Below are positions 1-5,621 of a stretch of 12,276 bases of DNA, piece by piece. The stretch comes from Methylococcaceae bacterium NSM2-1. Lineage in GTDB: Bacteria > Pseudomonadota > Gammaproteobacteria > Methylococcales > Methylomonadaceae. The notes below the pieces were generated by a model. It was given only the letters and a program-made list of their open reading frames with translations, made no database searches and was not told the origin of the DNA. The position numbers and the translations under genes were made by a program. How positions within the stretch are numbered: position 1 is the first letter of the stretch; every line of letters starts with the position of its first letter. Where the stretch lies: positions 1-12,276 of the forward strand of contig NQJI01000037.1 in assembly GCA_002256705.1 (NCBI GenBank), written 5' to 3'.

Positions 1-113
1 ATAATAGCACGCGCGAATTGCCTGGCGGTATGCGGCAACACAGTTTTTAAAACAGCACCGTTTCGCACATGTGTGTGCCAGTCATCGGGGCGGGTAATGG
101 TTAATGTTTTCAT
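1..113 (-). CDS. pyrC: Dihydroorotase (PyrC type), N-terminal fragment cut by window edge
   Basis: Reading the minus strand from an ATG at 113 gives 37 residues that run off the window. They begin [20 protein letters not shown] and continue with [16 protein letters not shown]. This matches the start of class II (PyrC) dihydroorotases, where RPDDWHxHxRdG opens the amidohydrolase barrel. His13 and His15 would be the HxH zinc ligands and Arg17 the residue that contacts the substrate carboxylate (family knowledge). The enzyme interconverts carbamoyl-aspartate and dihydroorotate in cytosolic pyrimidine synthesis. The gene is divergent from fmdB, with 106 bases between the two start codons. Only the first tenth or so of the protein is visible, so intactness cannot be judged. 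Confidence 0.88.
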   Translation of the reverse strand, partial: MKTLTITRPDDWHTHVRNGAVLKTVLPHTARQFARAI

Positions 114-124
114 TGTTGACGCTG

Positions 125-141
125 TGTCTGTAAAATAGACA
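125..141. promoter_or_regulatory. Small inverted repeat in the pyrC/fmdB divergent intergenic region
   Basis: TGTCT (125-129) and AGACA (137-141) form a 5-bp inverted repeat with a 7-base AT-rich spacer. A shifted pairing, CTGT (128-131) with ACAG (139-142), is also possible. It lies 11 bases upstream of the pyrC start and about 80 upstream of the fmdB start, so it could be an operator. No matching regulator is known to me, and I see no well-spaced -35/-10 pair in either direction. It may be chance in AT-rich DNA. Confidence 0.25.
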
Positions 142-219
142 GTTATTTTATAGTAAGTACTTGGAAAAACTAAATACAGTCCTTATTGTAGTTATTATTT
201 TTTGTTATCGGAGTGGTCA

Positions 220-492
220 ATGCCAATTTACGAATATCAATGTCAATCCTGTGGTCATGAGCACGAAGCGTTACAGAAACTCGGTGCTGAACCCTTGCTT
301 ATTTGCCCGGCCTGCACGAAGCCGGAATTAATGAAAAAAATCTCTGCTGCCGGATTCAGATTAAAAGGCAGTGGCTGGTACGAAACCGACTTTAAGAGCG
401 GCACCAAGAAAAATGTAGCGGGTGAAGCCTCTGCAACACCTGGCGCTCCAAAAACCGGAAGCTGTGCTGCTGGTGGCTGTAAAAATCATTAA
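220..492 (+). CDS. FmdB-family zinc-ribbon protein
   Basis: This 90-residue protein starts MPIYEYQCQSCGHEHE. That N-terminus is diagnostic of the FmdB/CxxC_CxxC_SSSS putative regulatory family. Two CxxC pairs (Cys8/Cys11 and Cys29/Cys32) form the expected zinc ribbon, followed by the family-typical FRLKGSGWYETDFK segment (about residues 52-65) and a low-complexity Gly/Ala/Cys tail. The ATG at 220 is chosen because GGAG sits at 210-213 at good spacing and because the family starts MPxYEY; an upstream TTG at 202 in the same frame is less likely. The gene lies 99 bases before aspS, and an fmdB-aspS pairing is common in gammaproteobacteria. The molecular role of the family is not well defined; a nucleic-acid-binding or regulatory role is inferred from the fold. 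Confidence 0.92.
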   Translation: MPIYEYQCQSCGHEHEALQKLGAEPLLICPACTKPELMKKISAAGFRLKGSGWYETDFKSGTKKNVAGEASATPGAPKTGSCAAGGCKNH

Positions 493-501
493 TTAAACAG
501 A

Positions 502-538
502 TGCAAGGTTTAAAAGCAGACTACGCTTTTGCCTTGCA
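502..538. repeat. Stem-loop between fmdB and aspS
   Basis: TGCAAGG (502-508) pairs with CCTTGCA (532-538), and inside it AAAAGC (512-517) pairs with GCTTTT (525-530), leaving a 7-base loop. The two stems are joined by a small internal loop. The structure starts 9 bases after the fmdB stop. It is not followed by a clean T-run, so it could be a weak terminator, an attenuator or an mRNA-processing/stability hairpin between fmdB and aspS. Confidence 0.5.
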
Positions 539-591
539 CCTAGTGCCTTTTGTCTCTTTATAAACAACTTTTTAATACACAGGGAAAATTT

Positions 592-2385
592 ATGCGTACC
601 CACAAGTGCGGAGAATTAAATACACAACAGCTAGGCGAAACCGTTTCAATCTGCGGTTGGGTACATAGACGCCGCGACCACGGCGGCGTGATTTTTATCG
701 ACCTCAGAGACCGTGCCGGCTTGGTGCAAGTCGTGGTTGATCCCGACGTAGCCGAAACTTTTGCCATTGCTGAACATGTCCGCAGTGAATATGTATTAAA
801 AATAACGGGCATCGTCCGTGATCGTCCGGCAGGCACAATCAACACCAACATGCACTCTGGCGCGATTGAAATACTGGCCAAGGATATCGAGGTCTTGAAT
901 GAATCCGAAACCCCGCCGTTCCCTGTAGAAAGCGAGATCGAAGTCAACGAAGAGCTGCGCTTGCGCTATCGTTATATCGATTTGCGCCGTACTGTGATGC
1001 AGGAAAAAATGAAAGTTCGCCGCGATGTGACGCGGGTTTTGAGAAACTTCCTTGATGATAACGAGTTTTTTGAGATTGAAACGCCTTACTTAACCAAAGC
1101 CACACCTGAAGGTGCGCGCGATTACATCGTGCCCAGCCGTACACATGAAAACGCCTTTTTTGCCCTGCCGCAATCACCACAACTGTACAAACAGATGTTA
1201 ATGATCGCGGGTATGGATAGATATTATCAGGTTGTGCGCTGTTTCCGCGATGAAGACTTACGTGCTGACAGACAGCCCGAATTTACCCAATTGGATATAG
1301 AAACGTCATTCATGGATGAAAATGAAATCATGAATGTCATGGAAGAAATGATCCGTCAGTTGTTTGCCAAAGTGATCGATGTGCAGTTGGATGCCGTTTT
1401 TCCGCGCATGACGCATCAGGAAGCAGTATCACGCTTCGGCGTTGATCGCCCCGATTTGCGAATTCCACTGGAATTGGTCGATATTGCCGACGACATGAAA
1501 GAAGTCGATTTTAAAGTCTTCTCAGCTCCGGCTAATGACCCGAAAGGCCGTGTCGTTGCGATGCGCGTTCCAAACGCGGGAGATTTAAGCCGTAAAGACA
1601 TTGATGAATTAACCAAATTTGTCAGCATTTACGGCGCGAAAGGTTTGGCTTACATTAAAGTCAATGATCTGTCTGCCGGCATTGAGGGTTTGCAATCCCC
1701 CATTGTTAAATTTGCCCCTAATGCTGTCTGGTACAGTGTACTGGAGAAAACCGGTGCACAAACAGGCGATTTGATTTTCTTTGGCGCTGACAAAGCCAGC
1801 ATTGTTAATGAAGCAATGGGCGCATTACGCGTAAAACTGGGCCATGATCTTAACTTGCTCGAAGGCGAATGGAAACCTGTTTGGGTGGTTGATTTCCCGA
1901 TGTTTGATTGGGATGAAAAAAGCGGGCGCTATAATGCCATTCATCATCCCTTCACCGCACCTAGTTGCTCGGTCGAAGACTTGGTAGCCAATCCGGCTGC
2001 GGCGTTATCACGCGCTTATGATTTGGTGTTAAACGGTACCGAAGTGGGTGGTGGCTCTATTCGTATCAATCGCACGTCCATGCAACAAACCGTGTTTGAA
2101 ATTTTGGGCATAGGGGAGGAAGAAGCCAGAGAAAAATTCGGTTTCCTCTTGGATGCTTTGAAATACGGTGCACCGCCTCATGGTGGTTTGGCTTTTGGAC
2201 TGGATCGTTTAGTCATGCTGATGACAGGATCACATTCCATTCGTGATGTGATAGCCTTCCCTAAAACCCAATCAGCCGCCTGTCCATTAGTCAGTGCCCC
2301 TGCGGTTGTTACCGATGAGCAATTGAAGGAACTGGGGATTCGCTTGATTAAACCAGCGGGGAAAGAGAAGGTTAAGCAGGATTAA
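592..2385 (+). CDS. aspS: Aspartyl-tRNA synthetase, probably the non-discriminating type
   Basis: This 597-residue class IIb synthetase (E. coli AspRS has 590) charges tRNA(Asp) with aspartate in the cytosol. It has the N-terminal OB-fold anticodon domain (about 1-110), class II motif 2 with [16 protein letters not shown] (from Phe218), the bacterial insertion (GAD) domain around 290-420, and motif 3 GLAFGLDR (532-539). The ATG at 592 is chosen because AGGGA lies at 581-585 and MRT..CGEL is the family start; an in-frame TTG at 550 would add 14 unlikely residues. In the tRNA-binding loop RRRDHGG, His30 and Gly31 replace the Leu-Gly of E. coli RRRDLGS, and Gly81 lies in a second specificity loop. 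This pattern matches non-discriminating enzymes such as that of Pseudomonas aeruginosa (recalled alignment), which also charge tRNA(Asn). The reading frame is intact. Confidence 0.97.
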   Translation: MRTHKCGELNTQQLGETVSICGWVHRRRDHGGVIFIDLRDRAGLVQVVVDPDVAETFAIAEHVRSEYVLKITGIVRDRPAGTINTNMHSGAIEILAKDIEVLNESETPPFPVESEIEVNEELRLRYRYIDLRRTVMQEKMKVRRDVTRVLRNFLDDNEFFEIETPYLTKATPEGARDYIVPSRTHENAFFALPQSPQLYKQMLMIAGMDRYYQVVRCFRDEDLRADRQPEFTQLDIETSFMDENEIMNVMEEMIRQLFAKVIDVQLDAVFPRMTHQEAVSRFGVDRPDLRIPLELVDIADDMKEVDFKVFSAPANDPKGRVVAMRVPNAGDLSRKDIDELTKFVSIYGAKGLAYIKVNDLSAGIEGLQSPIVKFAPNAVWYSVLEKTGAQTGDLIFFGADKASIVNEAMGALRVKLGHDLNLLEGEWKPVWVVDFPMFDWDEKSGRYNAIHHPFTAPSCSVEDLVANPAAALSRAYDLVLNGTEVGGGSIRINRTSMQQTVFEILGIGEEEAREKFGFLLDALKYGAPPHGGLAFGLDRLVMLMTGSHSIRDVIAFPKTQSAACPLVSAPAVVTDEQLKELGIRLIKPAGKEKVKQD

Positions 2386-2404
2386 ATTGTCGTAGCAAGT
2401 AGTT

Positions 2405-2449
2405 AGGTAACTCGCAACTGTGGCAGTGGGTATTATTTGCGAGTTACCT
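2405..2449. repeat. Perfect 13-bp inverted repeat after aspS
   Basis: AGGTAACTCGCAA (2405-2417) is the exact reverse complement of TTGCGAGTTACCT (2437-2449), separated by a 19-base loop. It begins 20 bases after the aspS stop and could end the aspS transcript. No T-run follows the right arm (the next bases are TAGACG), so it is not a canonical intrinsic terminator. An mRNA 3'-end stabiliser or a dispersed palindromic repeat is equally possible. Confidence 0.6.
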
Positions 2450-2508
2450 TAGACGCAAGCAACGCGACTAACATGCTGGAGAGAGGAGAATAAAATCAAA
2501 TTGGAATT

Positions 2509-2865
2509 ATGGCGGAAAAAAAAGCAAGTAAAGATAAAACAGCCAAGGAATTATCAACAAATCCTAAAAAAATGAGCACTTTTTGTGCGTGGGATGGCGA
2601 TACACTGATACTGAATGTGCTGGGTACACCCGGTGCCAAACAGGATGCTATTGGTAAGGTTAAGGGCAATCAACTCAAAATCAGTGTCACGGAAGCCCCT
2701 CGTGCGGGCAGGGCTACAGATCACATGGTGCGCTTTTTGGCCAAGGAATTTGACGTTTCTACTGCTGATATTGTGGTTGTATTTGGACGTATGAATATTA
2801 ACAAGCAATTGCGTATCAAAGCGCCAAAAAAATTGCCACCGGTTATTGCACGTTTAGCACCATGA
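2509..2865 (+). CDS. yggU: DUF167 (UPF0235, YggU-type) protein
   Basis: The protein has 118 residues. From about residue 28 onward it follows the DUF167 fold: DTLILNVLGTPGAKQDAIG, then LKISVTEAPRAGRATDHM and VRFLAKEFDVSTADIVVVFG, ending KQLRIKAP. The central pattern aPpxxGxAxxxxxxFLAKxF is the family signature. E. coli YggU is about 100 residues, so the first 22 or so Lys/Thr-rich residues are an extension. An in-frame ATG at 2572 would give the family length but has no visible ribosome-binding site; the ATG at 2509 has only a weak GGAA close upstream, so the start is uncertain. The biochemical function of the family is unknown. It sits downstream of aspS in place of the yebC/ruvC genes often found there, separated from aspS by a long hairpin. 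Confidence 0.88.
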   Translation: MAEKKASKDKTAKELSTNPKKMSTFCAWDGDTLILNVLGTPGAKQDAIGKVKGNQLKISVTEAPRAGRATDHMVRFLAKEFDVSTADIVVVFGRMNINKQLRIKAPKKLPPVIARLAP

Positions 2866-2890
2866 AACCCTTGCGCATTAAATGCTTAGT

Positions 2891-2918
2891 TTGAGTTAGC
2901 GACAGCGTAACCCAACAT
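2891..2918. repeat. Degenerate copy of a GTTAGCGACAGCGTAACCCAAC-like dispersed repeat
   Basis: The segment TTGAGTTAGCGACAGCG followed by TAACCCAACAT resembles a short palindromic intergenic repeat (TTGGGTTAGCG...CGTAACCCAA) that I recall from many proteobacterial and cyanobacterial genomes. In this copy the left arm is degenerate (GAGTTA against TAACCC), so the hairpin is weak. It lies between yggU and the broken gene that follows. Identification rests on recalled similarity and was not searched. Confidence 0.4.
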
Positions 2919-2953
2919 GCCGCTAAAAAATAAGTCTCCAATATTCAACATTC

Positions 2954-3531
2954 ATGAGTAAAACAGAAATGGCTAAATGTCCCATATATGTGATTCAAGA
3001 AAAGGAAAAAGACAGTGCATAATCGCTAGTGGCTTAGTATGTAGCGTGTGCTGCGGAACTATTCGTAAGGAAGATTTATGTTTAAATTGTTCGTATTATC
3101 AAAAGCCAAAAAGAAAATATAACGAAGTGCCGTCTTTTACATCCAGTCAAATGAATGATAGTGATCAATTGATTGATTATAGCAACGCCATTGAAGGTGC
3201 CTTGTGTGCTTATGATGTAGAAAACAACAAGAGTCTAAAGGATGTCGATGCCATTAAAATCCTTGAGATGCTCATTGATAAATATTATTTTAAAGACTCT
3301 CTTAAATAAACTGCGATAACCCATTTTTATTAGCAGGATTCAATTTTGTCGACGCTGTTATATCCCGAAGATTTAGTTGATATTGATGAATTGGTGTTAG
3401 TGAAGATTTTGGCTGTTATTTGCTTTGTTGCAAAAAGAAGAACCACGACTGGTAGGGAATACATGAATGTTATTCATCAATATGTAGGCCAAAGAATTGG
3501 CTCAGGTATTCGTGTTTTAGGTCGGCGTTAG
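2954..3531 (+). pseudogene. Cys-rich zinc-ribbon-like hypothetical gene, apparently broken by three frame changes
   Basis: Three reading frames join into one coherent protein of about 190 residues. An ATG at 2954 (or 2969) reads MSKTEMAKCPIY, then the frame changes in the ATATAT run at 2983-2988. From about 2987 to 3306 a second frame reads CDSRKGKRQC, then VCSVCCGTIRKEDLCLNCSYY, and ends LIDKYYFKDSLK. A stop at 3307 is bypassed if one A is restored at 3304-3306, giving INCDNPFLLAGFNFVDAVI. A last shift near 3360-3363 leads to YPEDLVDIDELVLVKILAV and on to GREYMNVIHQYVGQRIGSG, ending at 3531. The N-terminal half has several Cys pairs typical of zinc binding; the rest is predicted mostly helical. 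The function is unknown to me. The alternatives are that the 110-residue segment at 2977-3309 is expressed alone, or that the indels are sequencing errors. Neither ATG has a strong ribosome-binding site. Confidence 0.65.
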
Positions 3532-3695
3532 ATTGATGCGGTTATTTGTTAGGTGTGTAGTTTTCAGAGGGTTAAATTACTGCCATTACGAATTCCCATA
3601 ACTTTATGCTCGCTACACGTAAGATCGAATGTTGAGACTTTAGATTTAATTAATCCTTTTGAAACAGTTATTTTTTTTACCTTGAGCCTTATAAA

Positions 3696-4793
3696 ATGAC
3701 CAATACACCTTTCCCTATTCAAGATTATGCATTACTCGATGATGAAGAATGCGATGCCCGCATTATTGCCGCCAAAGCCAAACTGGGTAGCCGTTGTGTA
3801 ATACTTGGACACCATTATCAGCGCGATGAAGTCTTTAAACATGCCGATTTCACTGGAGATTCCTTGAAATTATCCAGGGATGCGGCACAATCGGAGGCCG
3901 AATACATCGTGTTTTGCGGTGTGCATTTTATGGCAGAAGTCGCCGATATATTATCCCGTCCTGAGCAAATAGCCATCTTGCCCGATTTGGCGGCGGGTTG
4001 TTCAATGGCGGACATGGCAAATCTCTTAAAGGTTCAGAAATGCTGGCAGGAATTGGCACAAATTATCGATGTAGAAAATGAAGTAACTCCGGTTACCTAT
4101 ATCAATTCAGCCGCTGACCTGAAAGCTTTTTGCGGCAAGCATGACGGCATAGTCTGCACATCATCCAATGCCCGGAAAATACTGGAATGGAGTTTCGCCA
4201 AGCGCCCTAAAGTGCTGTTTTTCCCGGACCAGCATTTAGGACGCAATACCGGTTACCGCATGGGCATTCCACTGGAAGAAATGGTCATCTGGGATTTTAA
4301 TAAACCCATGGGCGGCTTGACGGAAGAACAGATCCGCAATGCCAAAATTATACTCTGGAACGGCTATTGTTCCGTGCATCAAGTCTTTAAGCCGGAACAA
4401 ATTGATAAATTCCTTGAGCGTTTCCCGGAAACCAAGGTAATTGCACACCCGGAAGCCTGTTTTGAAGTATGCCAAAAAGCCGATTATGTTGGTTCTACCG
4501 AGTTCATTCTAAAAACCGTCCGCGAAGCCGAACCCAACACCCGCTGGCTGGTTGCGACCGAATTAAATCTGGTCAATCGCTTGCACGAAGAATGTAAAGC
4601 GCAGGGCAAAAACGTGCATTTTATGTCGCCGACGCTGTGCATGTGTTCAACCATGTTCAGAACCGACCCGCAACATTTGGCCTGGGTACTGGAAAATCTG
4701 GCAGCGGGGCATGTTATTAATCAGATTTCCGTGCCCGTTGAGGATGCCAGATTGGCCAAACGGGCATTGGATAATATGTTGGCGATTAATTAG
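3696..4793 (+). CDS. nadA: Quinolinate synthase A
   Basis: This 365-residue enzyme condenses iminoaspartate (from NadB) with dihydroxyacetone phosphate to make quinolinate, the committed step of de novo NAD synthesis, using an oxygen-sensitive 4Fe-4S cluster. Visible family motifs are VILGHHYQRDEV (35-46), DFTGDSLKLS (51-60), FCGVHFMAEVA (73-83), GCSMAD with Cys102, NGYCSVH with Cys225, HPEACFEV (251-258) and CMCSTM with Cys317. Cys102, Cys225 and Cys317 (or Cys315) are the likely cluster ligands by analogy with characterised NadA. The start at 3696 follows a poor GAG at 3684-3686; the N-terminus has normal length for the family. The gene stands alone: the nearest neighbours are the broken gene 164 bases upstream and a terminator 28 bases downstream. 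No NadB or NadC is in the window. Confidence 0.97.
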   Translation: MTNTPFPIQDYALLDDEECDARIIAAKAKLGSRCVILGHHYQRDEVFKHADFTGDSLKLSRDAAQSEAEYIVFCGVHFMAEVADILSRPEQIAILPDLAAGCSMADMANLLKVQKCWQELAQIIDVENEVTPVTYINSAADLKAFCGKHDGIVCTSSNARKILEWSFAKRPKVLFFPDQHLGRNTGYRMGIPLEEMVIWDFNKPMGGLTEEQIRNAKIILWNGYCSVHQVFKPEQIDKFLERFPETKVIAHPEACFEVCQKADYVGSTEFILKTVREAEPNTRWLVATELNLVNRLHEECKAQGKNVHFMSPTLCMCSTMFRTDPQHLAWVLENLAAGHVINQISVPVEDARLAKRALDNMLAIN

Positions 4794-4820
4794 ATCGGTG
4801 AGTTGAGATGAAGAAATACG

Positions 4821-4862
4821 AATCCCAACGTTTAGATGTATTATTTAGTTGGGATTATTTTA
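4821..4862 (+). terminator. Intrinsic terminator of nadA
   Basis: AATCCCAAC (4821-4829) pairs perfectly with GTTGGGATT (4848-4856) across an 18-base loop, followed directly by the T-rich ATTTTATATT. The position, 28 bases after the nadA stop, fits a rho-independent terminator. The loop is longer than usual, so efficiency is uncertain. Confidence 0.7.
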
Positions 4863-4881
4863 TATTAGAGAAATCTAACAA

Positions 4882-5073
4882 ATGAACAAATATATAAAAG
4901 AAAATTCTTTCTCAAAAGATAAAAAAACAGGTGGTTTGATTAAACAATTAATTTTAACTATTGGCTCAGGTATTGCTTTGCTTGTTTTTGCACTTTTCGC
5001 AAGTGGAATTCTCTTTACAGGTGCAGTCGTGCAGAGGATGAACAGCGATATTAAGGAAAATGTTCACAAGTAA
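4882..5073 (+). CDS. Small single-helix membrane protein, hypothetical
   Basis: This 63-residue protein has a Lys-rich, polar N-terminus (MNKYIKENSFSKDKKTGG). A long hydrophobic segment spans about residues 20-50 (LIKQLILTIGSGIALLVFAL and then FASGILFTGAVV), and a short charged tail ends VQRMNSDIKENVHK. The positive N-terminus suggests it stays in the cytoplasm, with one transmembrane helix. An AGAGAA at about 4867-4872 could serve as ribosome-binding site. I do not recognise a family. The layout (Lys-rich start, one helix, then a polar helix) also resembles the N-terminus of a membrane sensor or chemoreceptor, so it could be a truncated remnant of a larger gene. I see no continuation in the following bases. 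Start, expression and function are all unproven. Confidence 0.5.
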   Translation: MNKYIKENSFSKDKKTGGLIKQLILTIGSGIALLVFALFASGILFTGAVVQRMNSDIKENVHK

Positions 5074-5298
5074 CCTTAGTTGGTTAATACTCTTGAAGTC
5101 CTGAATATTCATGAGCTTCCATTCCTTTGTCTGGAACAAGATTCAAGTATCCTAATTAACCCACTTTAGGTTAAAAATATGTAAGTCCTTCAATTTTACC
5201 TTGAATTGGAAGATGCTCTTTCTTGCAAGAGTGCGCTATGCTAGGATGCGTAAAGCCAATATTGGGCGCCGGGAACAGTTTAGAATCAAGTCGTTTGT

Positions 5299-5334
5299 GA
5301 TAAGCCCTTCGGCTTCGCTCAGGAGGGCCTTATC
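5299..5334. repeat. REP-like palindrome
   Basis: GATAAGCCCTTC (5299-5310) pairs with GGAGGGCCTTATC (5322-5334), giving a 12-bp stem with one bulged C and one G-T wobble and an 11-base loop GGCTTCGCTCA. The surrounding text (TTCGGCTTCGCTCAG, then TTATCGAACCTTGAACGG, then TAGTCGAAG) resembles the GTCGAAC..GAACGG class of dispersed palindromic repeats known from many proteobacterial genomes. Copies elsewhere in the genome would confirm this. Confidence 0.5.
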
Positions 5335-5422
5335 GAACCTTGAACGGCTTAATCGCTTACGCTTTGACAAGGCCTTTAGTACAGATAGTAGTCGAAGAAT
5401 CAGGGCAAATAGTTAAGCCTTA

Positions 5423-5434
5423 TTGATAGTCCCA
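5423..5434 (+). repeat. 12-base direct repeat TTGATAGTCCCA, copy 1
   Basis: An exact copy lies at 5567-5578, 144 bases further on. Copy 1 runs into GGGCAAAC, and copy 2 runs into the ACTTAAGTTGG palindrome. The pair brackets the terminator-like inverted repeat and could mark the edges of a small duplicated or inserted segment. Confidence 0.4.
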
Positions 5435-5512
5435 GGGCAAACGCATTTGACTTTTAAAGTTGTTCGACAATCAATTATTTACAATTAAAAAGGAATTTAC
5501 CCTGGTATTTTT
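5432..5512 (+). terminator. Terminator-like inverted repeat with T-rich tail
   Basis: CCAGGGCAAA (5432-5441) faces TTTACCCTGG (5496-5505), 9 of 10 bases pairing, and is followed by TATTTTTTAT. The 54-base interior contains ACTTTTAAAGT and other AT-rich partial palindromes. The T-run after the right arm is what a rho-independent terminator needs, but the loop is long and no clear gene lies just upstream on the plus strand. It could instead be part of a repeat element. Confidence 0.35.
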
Positions 5513-5566
5513 TATGAGTTTATCTAATTGATTTTAAAGTCTTAAAGTTTATATGCGCTCACCCTG

Positions 5567-5613
5567 TTGATAGTCCCAACTTAAGTTGGAATAGGCCTTT
5601 ATTAAATCAGGAG
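5567..5613 (+). promoter_or_regulatory. Putative yjgR control region: TTGATA, 14-bp palindrome, Shine-Dalgarno
   Basis: TTGATA (5567-5572) matches 5 of 6 bases of a sigma-70 -35 box; 17-18 bases later only weak -10 candidates (AATAGG/ATAGGC) exist. The perfect palindrome CCAACTTAAGTTGG (5576-5589) sits within that spacer, where a repressor could block transcription. The AGGAG at 5609-5613 is a strong ribosome-binding site 8 bases before the yjgR ATG. The palindrome and the ribosome-binding site are seen directly; the promoter and operator roles are inference. Confidence 0.35.
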
Positions 5614-5621
5614 TATTAACG

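Larger units (their letters stand above)
5074..5621. other. Gene-poor, repeat-rich intergenic stretch upstream of yjgR
   Basis: I see no convincing gene in these 548 bases. The left part has GGTTAAT (5082-5088) facing ATTAACC (5155-5161), a CTTCAATT/AATTGGAAG hairpin (5188-5212) and CTCTT/AAGAG around TCTTGCAAGA (5216-5231). The middle (about 5240-5416) is richer in G and C and looks like REP-type repeat DNA. The right part has a terminator-like inverted repeat, a 12-base direct repeat and a perfect 14-bp palindrome, which are listed separately. A short open frame at 5201-5416 has low-complexity Arg/Ser content and is probably spurious. The stretch may be a decayed insertion or a landing site for repeats. 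Confidence 0.6.

Noticed and set aside
128..142. LexA (SOS) box upstream of pyrC/fmdB
   Set aside because: CTGT and ACAG are separated by 7 bases instead of 8, and neither gene is an SOS gene.
3632..3695. Sigma-70 promoter or NAD-sensing riboswitch upstream of nadA
   Set aside because: TTGAGA at 3632-3637 has no acceptable -10 at proper spacing, and the leader lacks the paired structure expected of a riboswitch.
5201..5416. 71-codon plus-strand open frame in the repeat-rich gap
   Set aside because: It has Arg/Ser-rich low-complexity content, no ribosome-binding site, overlaps hairpin-forming REP-like DNA and has no recognisable family.
5074..5621. CRISPR array or insertion sequence in the repeat-rich gap
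   Set aside because: The repeats are few, unequal and irregularly spaced. There is no transposase frame and there are no regular spacers.
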